64,000 bases of DNA from Erpetoichthys calabaricus (taxonomy: Eukaryota > Chordata > Cladistia > Polypteriformes > Polypteridae): assembly GCF_900747795.2 (NCBI RefSeq), contig NC_041407.2, forward strand, positions 26,009,379 through 26,073,378. The letters are read 5' to 3'. A model generated the notes under the pieces. That model had not been told where the DNA came from. It saw only the letters and a program-made list of their open reading frames with translations, and did not search any database. Below, one piece after another: positions 25,801 to 37,800 of the stretch (its first letter is position 1; each line of letters starts with the position of its first letter). Both the position numbers and the translations under genes were made by a program.

Positions 25801-28800
25801 AGACACTTTTAAAAAATATTTTTACATCCTTATGCTGTCCATTTCTTCAAAATGTGTGATACAGATTGTCCATTTGAGTGATTGGGTTAATTCAGTGACA
25901 ATCTTTTTCAGGTACCTGCTGTTGGTGCTGATGGATGCAGAGCGTGCTTGGAGTTACGCTATGCAGCTGAAACAAGAGGCCAACACTGAGCCCCGAAAAC
26001 GCTTCCACCTGCTGTCACGCTTGAGAAAAGCTGTTAAGCATGGTGAGGAACTGGAGCGCTTGTGCGAGAGTCAGCGTGTGGATGCCAAAACTAAGCTGGA
26101 GGGTCAGGTTGGTATCAAACTTGTCTGTCACTATTGTATGGTGTCTGGATGGTATTTGATTGATTGCTCTTTTTTTTTTTTTATAACGTGTTTATGGGTT
26201 TTGGCCTTGCATTCTATAGAATACTATCAGGAATGATGACTTTTTTTTTTCCTCTTTCACAATTTATGTTGCAACCTTAGAGAAGGGTATCACTGTAGCC
26301 AGGAGCTGAATGTTGAGTAGAAGGAACTACAGTTTCGAGTAGGAGGGGAATTTTCCCAAATGGCTTCTTAATATCTGATTGGTCATGGTTTTTTTTTTCT
26401 TTTTTTTTTTGTTTGTCACCAAAGTGCCTATGTGACAGGAGTGAAGAATTGCATAAGAGACTTTAAACAACTACATTAACACCACAAATCAATCATGACG
26501 CAGATAATTCTATTTTATGAGTTCAAGTGACTTTATTGCCATACTAAATCAATACTACTCTAAACTAATGGATTAATTAAATAATAGATTGAATAATTTG
26601 AGAATTATAGACGGATAACAGCAGTAAGACACAATGGTAACAGATGTAAAAGTATGGTATATCATTAGGATCATCCACTAGAAGCAGATCTGAGGGGAGG
26701 TGGACAGCACAGAGTTCAGAGTCCAGACTGTCAAAGGGTAGATGCTGTTGCAGAGCCTGGCAGAAGTGCTTTGAATGCTACAATACCTTCTGCCAGATGT
26801 ATGTAGGTCAAAGAGACTGTGGGAAGAATGGGAGAGATCCTTCACAATGCCGTGGGCTTTGTGAGTATGCCTCTCAATAGAAATGTCTTCAGTGGAGGGT
26901 AGAGAGGCACCAGTGATCTTTTCTGCTGTGTGCATTATGCGTTATAGAACCTTGCAGTCAGAGACACTGCAGTCCCCAAACAAGAGAGAAGGGGTTGCTT
27001 TCACAAGATAAGGTTTGCTATAACGTGCACCTCTCAATCCTTTCTGGTAGACTCAACTTTATTGTCCAGTTTAATTGGAAATCTCCAAGCTGGTGTTTGT
27101 AAAATTCAATCTGGGGGTGTGGTGTAATTAAAGATCTTGGTGTGGGTCTTAGGTTGGCTGTTCTTGGTCTAGGCCTGTGTTTTACGAACTTGGCTCGACT
27201 CTTCTTACTCTGTATTCTTCAGTTCTGTTGAAATTGTATATTTTACCCCCCAGTATGTGTAGCATAAGTTGTGAAAACTTCAGAGTATTCATGACAAACA
27301 TTTATGTTGACAACTTCATGTGTGACAAATTTTTATTTTGAAAGCTTACTTGACTACCCGCCAAGTATGTCCCTACCCACTTGTCAGTGTTCCTCATACT
27401 CGTCATTCAGCTCCTGATACGTACTTGCAGTTGCAGCCTAATGCAAAAAATCTTTTTTTTTTTTTTACCTCCTCAAGCAACACTCAAAACTCCAGAATGT
27501 CAATGCAAAAACAGAGTTGTAGACATTTGTGCAAATTTATTAAAAATAAACTGAAATTTGATTCCAGGATTCAGGAGCTGTGAGGCTGCAGCACTAACCA
27601 TTGCATCTCCGTGTCACTAATGCTAAGTTTCTTACTGAAACGTACCCCATTTAGACAAACTGCTGATCGTGAGATCACCTGTAGACCCAGAATATGAAGA
27701 GTAAACTCTGCAAACAATAAAGCAACAAAATTGAAGAAATCTTCTTGCTTAAATTCGATAATAAATGAATACATAAGACATGTTTATAAAATATTATCAC
27801 TTATTTATTAACATTTTTGATTTGTTTCTGGATGCATGATCATTTTATGCTTGGATTAGATTAAAAAAAAAACCAGATGAGATATGACTGAAAATATCAG
27901 TACCACATATAAGTCCTAGTGTTCAGCCTTACATTTAGATGTACAATGTGTGCAGGACAGTAATCCTAATATGGGAATGCAAAGGACCTTGATCTTGCAC
28001 CCTCTAGCCAACTTGACATTTCATACAGTGAAGAGATTACAGTATACTATTTAAAAACGTACTAACCATGCTCATAGTATCTCTGAAGTACTACTTCTTG
28101 TTTGGTGTGTGTTGTCTTTACCTGTCATGACCCTGGCCTCAGATAATGTTATTTTTCTACAGTTAGCCTAAATTAATACCTTATGCTTAACCAGGGTATC
28201 CTTATGCTGTTGGTATGTGTAAATATTATAGTACCTGCACATTCTATCCTTTTAATTCCAGAACTTCTACAGTATATGTGCACTCACAGTGGTTAGCAAT
28301 TACAGTGGAACCTCGGTTCATGACCATAATTCGTTCCAAAACTCTGGTCGTAAACTGATTTAGTCGTGAACCAAAGCAATTTCCCCCATAGGATTGTATG
28401 TAAATACAATTAATCCATTCCAGACCATACGACCTGTATGTAAATATATATATTTTTTTTAAGTTTTTCAGCACAAATATAGTTAATTAAACCATAGAAT
28501 GCACAGCGTAATAGTAAACTAAATGTAAAAACATTGAATAACACTGAGAAAACCTTGAACAGAGAAAACTAACACTGCAATTGTTTGCGCTTAAGCGCTA
28601 CCAACCGCTCGCTAAAAACACTTTTTTTTAATGAGTTTTAAGCACAGGGAAAAAAATGAACATTTGAAAAAAATTCGTAATTTAATAAACCACCAAGAAA
28701 AGTAACATTGCAACAATGCACACTACGAACCGATCGCTGTAAACAGAAGTGAAAACAAAATCAAGCCCAGTGCATTCTTTAACTGCCTTCTCTACCTTAG

Positions 28801-31800
28801 GAGTCCAGCCCTCTCTCTCGCTCGCGCTGCCTGTGTGTGTGCGTCTGTCTGTCTCTCTCTGGCGCTGCCTGTGTGTGTGCGTGGCTCTCTCTCTGGAGCT
28901 GCCTGTGTGTGTGTGTGCGCTCTCTCTAGCGCTGCCTGTGTGTGTGTGTGTGTGTGTGTCGCTGGCTCTCTCTCTCTCTCTCTTGCTCGCTGCACAGGAA
29001 ATGCACAGGGAGAGACTGAACATGTACAAACCGAAAGGGAAACTAGCTTGTTCGTATACCGAGTGTGTGGTCGTGAACAAAGGCAAAAGTTTGGCGAACT
29101 TTTTGGTCGTAAACCGATTTGTACGTGTACTGAGACGATCGTGAACCGAGGTTCCACTGTACTTGCATCTTGTCATTTTGTTGAACACATCTAATCCAAT
29201 ACAGAGTCACTGGGACTGGCAGCATTAAACACAATGCAGAAAACAACCATGAAAGGAAAGCAATCTGTTGCAGGGTGCACTCCTGTAAACGCTGGACTGA
29301 TTGATCAATGCAGTGTCACCAGTTAAAGGCATTGATTGTCTAGGGATGAGAACAGCTGGTGTTGGCTAAAACCATCTTTTATTTCCCAAAGCTGATCTTT
29401 CACTCAGACTAGAGATTACATTTTGTACAAACTTATGTACTTTAGAAATCAAAGGAGAGAGTGGCCTCCATTACCAACATTTTAGAAGGGGTTGGGTCAA
29501 TGTGTGGAATTCCTTTAAAGTTGGTGACTGGCTGCCTCCTATTACTTTCTGACAGGCATATACATCTTACCTAACTGGGATGCTACAGTTTGAGATGCAA
29601 GAATGGAAATCTGCCATGGAGGCCTTCAATAAGTGCAAGTAAGTATGCAGAATTCCCCATGATCCTCTTGATATTTAGCGCACCACTTATGGATGGCTGT
29701 TCCCTATATATATTCTTGTTCACATGCAAATGGTTAAAACCTGGATATCAGCTTTTCAAGTTAGCTCAGCAGAAGTATGGCACGTGATGGTATTGCATTA
29801 TAAAATGAAGCATAGGTAGGCCTTGATTTGTGGATGATTAAATCTCAGAGATGCAACTAGAGTGTCATTTTGCTTTTTTCGCAGAGAAAATAGGGTTTCT
29901 TATCCTTGGGACATAGGTATTAGCTAAACATACAAGCTTAATGAACTGAACTGTCTACTTTCATTTGTCAAATTACTTATTTTATGTTGTTTTTAAGGCT
30001 TGCTTTCAAGATTTGTTGAATTATGTTGGTATTGATAATCTGCTCTGCGGTGGGTTGGCACCCTGCCCGGGATTGGTTCCCTGCCTTGTGCTGGCTGGGA
30101 TTGGCTCCAGCAGACCCCCGTGACCCTGTGTTTGGATTCAGCGGGTTGGAAACTGGATGGATGATAATCTGCTTCATACACATAGGGTTGTCGCAGTACT
30201 AAAATTTCAAACTTCAATACAGTACTAAGTACTGAAATTCAGTACCATTTTTGATATCTAATCAATTTACTTAAATGCATTTGATTTAGTTACTTTATAT
30301 AACTTAAGTCTGTATGCATTAAATCTTTACATTGATGAAAACAAATAATTGAAATTCTATTAAATGCACATACTTTTAAGTAGTGCAATCATTTGTAAAA
30401 CCTAAGAGTAAAGCTGTGAACAATAACAGTTAACGTTTAATTTTGGTCAACAGTTTTTTCACATTCATCAAATCACTATCATTGCTATACTGAGCAGTGC
30501 TTTTTGTGATGCATCTCTAAGGAAAATGCAAAACCTTGCTGCATTCATGCAGATCCTCTCAACCAGCCAAATCAACTTTCACTTAATCACCGCTCCGCAA
30601 TTCAGTTTCTACTGTAATATACAAAATATGCGAGCAAGCATAGGAGTAATGCCAATGTTTATGCAATCAAGCACTGAAAAGTTTTAGCATGTTGAATTAT
30701 ATATAGTAAATGTTACAATTTTGCAAAAAAATTATAAATTATTAAATTGCACATAAAGTAATGCACTATAGTAGCACTCTTCACAGCCAGGGTTTAAAAA
30801 TCAAGGGTGTGACAGAGCCATTGTGCTAAAGAGTGTTTCCCTGAATGAACAGCGCAGAATAAAACTGACTCGCAGGTAAAAATAATGGCGGGCCCTATGA
30901 AATCTTTTTTTGGTTTACGGTTTTCACCATTTTATTTTTCCTTGATTCTGATTTTTTTTATAACTACTGTAAATAGCAACAGCTAAAACAAAACAAACAA
31001 TAATGAAATGGCACTTTACATTCCTTTTAATGAAACAGCACACTAGCACAACTGAACCTTAATTTGCAATTCCATTCATCAGGTAGGAGCCCAGATGCCC
31101 AGATTAGGACAGCGAGTGCCCTCAGAATTGTAATAGCTGTTATTAGTTTGATGCATCCTTCTGAGATGAAGATTAGCTTTACTTTTAGGGTCTAGGATAT
31201 TTGTTACAGCCGGAGTTGGTGTTCTCAGCCAGAAAGAACTTTTTGTAGAGGTGAATATGTTCAGTGAGGTACCATACTGAATTGAACTGGCTATTCCACC
31301 TGGTGTTTCCTGCCTTGGGGGGTTCCTGGCAGGCTTCTTGAAGATGGCAGTTTTTAACCACACTAAAGTATTTGTAGTGTTGCCAGGTCTCTTCCTCCAA
31401 ACTGATGACATTAAACAAAGCAGGCTGAATGTACACTGTTAGGCATTAACCCCTTTTACAATGTACTGGTATGCTTTCAGGCAGTAGGATGCATTGTCTG
31501 TAACCATTGCTAAAATGTCATTAAGATTCAGCTGGTTGTTGTGAAGGAACTGAAATGCTGCCTGTGAAAAGGTGGAAAAGTTGCAGCTCTCCATAAAGAT
31601 AACATCTGTCAAAAAGTACTGGTCTTCAGTACCTTTAATTTTACTTATGTAAATTATTTGTAATGATTCTTAAACCTTAAAAGGTTTACTGATTGAAAAT
31701 GTGCATCATTACATCTGTAGCTTCATCTACTGCATATCTTAAAATAAATACAAAGCAAAACATTTATTAAATCCCGAAACAACATTGTTAATTTTTAAAA

Positions 31801-34800
31801 GAGAACCCGTTAACAACCAGTGCCATTCACTAATAACATTTTTATACGGGAAAGACTGTTAGTACCGGCTAAATATAATTTCCTTTACAATTAGAACTGC
31901 CTACATAAAAGAATTACCATACAGCCAAATGTTTACTCCCCTTTCACTTTGTTGAGAACTATGTGGTCTCGGCTATCAGTGGTTTCATCAACTATGAAAG
32001 ACTTGTGGCAGTACAATATATGTTGAAGAACGGCGTCCACATGTTGTTCAAAGACATATGGCAAATGAGTTTGACGAAGACTGGTCATCCTATGGCAGCG
32101 CGCCTCCTTGATTACAATGCTTAATAAAGAAAGGGTGCATCTTCATCATTTTTTCGAGCGGTATGTCTTGACTCTCACATGGCCACAAAGTCCTCCACAA
32201 ACTGGTGTCTTGCATCTGATGATGTTGTCGTTTCCTCAATTGTGACCTGAAAGGAAACACTTTTTGATCTTAATTTCTCCTTGTTCTTGAGATGTGTTTT
32301 AGATTTGACGTGGTCATTGAAAGTATCTTTTTGTGTCCAGTCTATGGTATGATGGCAAAGTTGTCCAGATTCGTAAAAGTCGCCGGGATATTGTTGTGGC
32401 CTCAATTTTGCAGTTAAGCTCGTGTTTCTTAGTTTTATTGACATAATTAGGGTATCTGATATTGCTCACTTCGACATTTCTGTCTTGTTCAGCTAGGTAA
32501 TTCGTGTTCCTTTAACGAGAAAACATACAGAAACACACGCACAAACAGAGAGGCATGACTGAATTTCTACAAAGAATTGAGTTCACTTGAAAAACAACAA
32601 AGTAGAAAATAGTATCTGAATGATAGAACTACAGATTATTCAATCGCCTAATTTATTGGGAAATATTGTAACAGTCACCCCTTCAGTCTCTAAATTCCGC
32701 ATATTTCCATTTTTATATCTAAAATCCATTTTAATGCATTCATTCTGTGATTGTGTTTTACGCATCTCAGAAATCATAGGGCCCTATTTAATGCATTAAA
32801 CATCTGACTACAAAACACTTTTAACCTGTTGAAAGAAATTAACATCACATCTCTACTTCAAATGCAACAGTTTACAGGCTTTAATTCAGAAATAAGATAC
32901 AAATTCTTAGTATTGACTTGCATGTTGGTCATTTACGTTTTTGGCTAAATTAGTTGTGTTTGCCCCTTTAGTTGGTATTGTGTGGTAACAATTCTTATAT
33001 CTTGTGGTTTTCCATCCTCATTTGGCACAACGCTGAAGTATTTTCTAGACACCACATAGCTGCCCTTTTTACCAGTTAAGCGATCAGATGATGACTGCGG
33101 TGCTACGGAAGTTGGCATCTTATTTACACCAGTAAGAGGGTGGAAATAAGGCTACATCTCTAGCCATGCCCATTGGTATAGCCTATAATGCTCAATTGTC
33201 AAAAGCCTGAGCGAACTGGTAGTGCATTTGAAATATAGTTTGTAGAATCAATGCCATGAAAAATAAGTATGAAAAACAAAATTAAGAAGTTACAATTGAT
33301 ATTTTTATAAACCTAATGCAAACTATCCTTGAAGTTTACCAGTAAATTCTCTAGTGCATAAGTAAAGCTGGTTCAAAGATTTTCAGTATATTGCTCAGTA
33401 ATTGTTTTGACTGGCGTATGTGAGAATAAAGCCTAAAACCTGACGTTCTCCTTTATATTGCACTAATGTTTATGTAAGTGAGCTGATCATAAGAAGCTCG
33501 GAAGCTTTAACAAAAATGTTCTTGCTCAGATGTTTATCAGAACATTTTCTTAGGTTAGCCCTTTTTTTAATTTAATTATATTAAAAGAAGACGGGCAGTA
33601 TGATGGAGTATTGGTGATTAAAGTGATCTTCTTTGAGAGTTGGTGTTCTTTATAAATGCACAGCATATATTTATTCCACCCCTTTTGGACTATTAAAGGG
33701 TCTAACTGAATGTGTAAATCTGAGGAAATCGGTTTGGGTTCTGGTAAATGCTTCTTATCTGGGGTAGTAAAAGTAGTGATTGGAACATCCCAAGATGGTT
33801 TTCTAATTATAAATGTGATAGAAACCTAAACTAAGCACTTAATATGATTGCCCCTTTCTGTTTTAGGACAATCTATGAGAAGCTGGCAAGTGCCTTTACA
33901 GAGGAACAGGCTTCCTTGTATAGGCAACGTGTAGAAGAGATCTCTCCAAACATTCGTTACTGTGCCTATAACATTGGTAAGAGTGATTTAATCACAGGGC
34001 ATCATAGACTTTTTTTTTTTTTTTTTTTTTTATCAGTCTGTCTTTTAGATAGATAGATACTTTATTAATCCCAGGGGGAAATTCACATTTTAAACTCATT
34101 TTATTCTGGTCAGGATTTGCTGTAGGGATAATGTATATGAAGAGAAGCAGTTTCTGTCAGGGAACTGGTCCATCATGGGGCTTGTGTTGGATTTTATGTA
34201 ATACCTTGCACAATGAGCATCATCTGGGATTGCCATAAAAGTTAATTAGTAAATATTAATTAACAACAATAATAATGAGGTAGCTTTAAATGTAATACAA
34301 GTACATGAAAATCTAATATACAGAGCTCAATATGTGCTTGTATGGTATACAAATTCACACCATTTAATTTTAGCAAATTTTGCACAGATTCCCCATTTGT
34401 TAAAGGGAGCATCATAGGCTATGTTTCGTTGGTGCCTTCTGGGGAAGCACTTAGTATCACTGCTACTCTAAGATGAAAAATTGTGACATAGTAAGTTGTT
34501 GCAGCATCCTGTGAAGAATAAAAGTCAAAGAGCCAGACATGACAAGGAGGACCTTGACCTTTGAGGACATCAATACAGTATTTACTGAAGAGTCATCATT
34601 AAAATATTGGAATCTTAATTTCCATTGTGCAGTGGAGAATTTCTAGCTCTCCTGCAGCATGTTGGTCAGTTGCTGTGAATGCTGTCCACCTCAAGAACTG
34701 CTTTCCTCAGTACTGGCTTCGTGCTTAACAGCCCACAGACACACCACTGTCCCAATAAACATTTTTGGGCTGAAAACTTGTCAGTGTCTATGCCTACATT

Positions 34801-37800
34801 TAGAGATATTTATGCAAAATATTTCTGTCTGTTCATTTTGTAGGTGATCAAAATGCTATCAATGATTTGAAGCAGATGAGGCTGAGTGCTGTAGGGAGTG
34901 TGGGCATTGCAGAAAAACTTGAGGTCTGTTTGCTGCCAGATACTTGATAGGAATTCAAGGCTCTTTTTCTCCATCATTACTGAAAATAAATTGATTTCTC
35001 TAAACTGTATCTGGCAGATACTGATTGCGCAGACTCGTGCAAAGCAGGCTGCCACTATGAGTGAGGTGGAGTGGAGAGGCCGCACCATTCCAGTCAAGAT
35101 TGATAAAGTGAGGATCTTCCTTTTGGGTCTCAGTGACAATGAAGCTGCTATTGCTCAGGTAAGACGTATCCTAACTGATGCTGGCACAAAGGTGTTGGAA
35201 TTTGGGTTCTGAGTGGTGTCTAAGTTGGATGCTGTTTACTTTTGTTGTTACCTTGTCCTGGTTTTTAAAAATTGTGCAATGAATTTTAATGTGATATGTG
35301 TTTACCTAAGCTAGTGGTGCTGTGATTCTTGTTTCTGTTCCTGTCTGGCCTTGCATGAAAATTACATGACACTGTTGTGCATGTGTGGTGTGGTCCTTGC
35401 AGATCTTTTACCTCAGTTAGTCATATAGATCCCATAAAGCGTCAGGTTAGGTGGGCGCAGTTGCATGCATACATGCATGCCAGTCTACCACACCCTCCTG
35501 CAGTAGCCTTGTCACTATATGGATGACAGCCCTGGCATGGAATTCTGCCCCTCCCACTTGGGCTACGCAGACCGGTTGCCCTAGTGTATGAGCAGGGCGT
35601 TGTTGCATGCCACACCTATTTCTTGCAACCATACAGTGGCAGCCGTCTCTCTGAGTAATGTCAATAACCAGTGATAGAATCCCATCCAAACCCGTTGGGT
35701 GGGATTCTTTGTATGTGTCTGGTGGGCCTCGGTGCACTTAATTAAAGAAAAATGTGTGGAATGTGTGCGACTGCCTAGTGAGCAGCTTCAATTTCTGAGC
35801 TTTTCACCCACTGTGGTTACCATGCAGCATAGCCCTAACTGTCTGCATACTGGCAGAGATTCCTGTGACTCCCCAAACCCCCACCCCCACCACTATTCAT
35901 ATTGCACAGGGTTGCTGGAGGCCATTAAGAACCTGAACATGCAACATGATTGTGACCCCGACTTGATTCCTGAGTGATTAGCAGAGTAGAACAAAGACTA
36001 TGAATGAACCTGATTGTTTTTTGTCTAACAGGCTGCCAACGAGGAGACCAAGGAGCGCCTGTATGAGTCTCTGCTTAGCGAATGCAGAGACACCATCCAG
36101 ACTGTACGCGAAGAGCTGAAGGCAGAATCGGTGTGTAATGAAATGGACAATGCTTATATATGCTGCTGTGTTCTGGGGTGGTAACATGTCCATAGAGAAT
36201 AATGGCATGCTGCTGACTTCTCCACTGACCCATAATCATCATTTTTGGCTTACAGAAACTGCGAGAGAGGGCATCTGACAATGACACAGGGAAGGTGTCT
36301 AACTTGCAATACCTTCATAGGTATGTTTTAACTTCTTACACTGTGTCACAATAGCCATGAGAAAGTGGAGTCCACATAATTTTATTTTTTTTTGTCTTGT
36401 CTGTAGCTATCTGACCTACATCAAGCTGGGGACTGTTGTTAAACGTTACGAGAGCATGGCAAGGGTGCTGCAAACCAAACTGCAGGAGCCACAGCAGGAT
36501 GAAAATAAACGAGGCCCTCGGCCCCAGGACTTAATCCGCCTGTATGACATCATACTGCAGGTATGTCCAAAGGTATTGTGGTACAGTGCCTTGGAAAGGT
36601 AATTGGTCCCCTTGAAGGTCTTTAATATTCTCTGCATTTCAAAGATATTTTGTTTTTAAAGCCAAATTAAATAAATTGTCAAAAGCAGTGCTTTTCAAAA
36701 TGTGGGCCCATGGAATAAGTTATTTGATTTGAAAGTTCTAGGAGCTGAAAGTGATAGTCTTGTGAGATATGAGGACCTTGGGTTTCAAGAAGGCTACCCT
36801 GAAATCTCATTTCCTAGTAGTGTCCCCTTTTTTCCTCTCTCTGATTCTCTTGCTTTTTTGTGGAGAAAAGTGTCCTTTAGTTTTTCAGTTTGCTAAAATT
36901 TGAGCTTAGTCTCTGGAAAAAAAAGTGAGTCTGTGTGTTTAAAGCCCTATTCGGACGGGATTGGTTTTATACCAAGAGGTACCCCAGGCCGATTGTCACT
37001 CTGAAATTATTAAAATTGTTTTTCTTTGATTAATCTACTTGGAAGGGAAGGGCGGGGGGCTTCATGAGGATATTTCTTTTGGTTTATGGGATCTTCGAAG
37101 AAAATACAGTAGTTTAAGAAGCACTGGTCAAAAGAATATAAAAGCACTGCTTGTGGGAGTATTTAAACCCTTCACATCAGTGTTTTAGTCGGACCTCCCT
37201 TTGCCACAATAACAGCCTTAAGTCTTTTGAGTAAGTCTGAGCCAGCTTTGCACACTGCCCAGCAGTGATATTGTCCCATTTTTTTTTGCTGATTTCCTAC
37301 AGATGGTACCTCTTAGACTGCAGTTTTCAAAGAGTGCTATATAATCTCAGTGGTGTTGAGATCAAGACCTTGCAGGCCACTGTAAGAGAGTATTCATTTG
37401 TTTGTTCAGTCATTTATTTGTTTTTGAGCTACTCCATTGTCACCTTGGCCTTGTGCTTGGGACCATTCTCTTGCTTTAAGATGAACCTTCTCCCAAAGGG
37501 TGAGTTTCTCAACTGACTTCAGCAGGGTCTCTTGGCTGGCAGCGTTAAGTCTGTCTTGCTTGGGAAGGTTTGATGGGTGACCTATTTTACACAGCGACTA
37601 GGTGGTGTGATACTCCTTCTACTTGAGAGAGAGAGAGATCCAGAAATTTATACCTTTTATTCTAATTTGTCACTGCTGGAAAAGACTCTTCTGTCCAAAT
37701 GAGAGGCAGATGTGTCTTGTTTGGGAACACTTTGCCACACTTAAAGGGTTTGAATATTTGTGCAAGCAGCATTTTCCAGTTCTTGTTTTTTAGCAGTATA

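Noticed and set aside
28682-29188. Overlapping 119-168 aa frames on both strands rich in THTHTH or VCVCV
   Set aside because: They are translations of the TG/CT minisatellite and MITE arms, not genes.
35440-35740. GC-richer block in SRP68 intron 8, considered as a snoRNA or conserved element
   Set aside because: No C/D or H/ACA box arrangement could be recognised, and conservation cannot be judged from one sequence.
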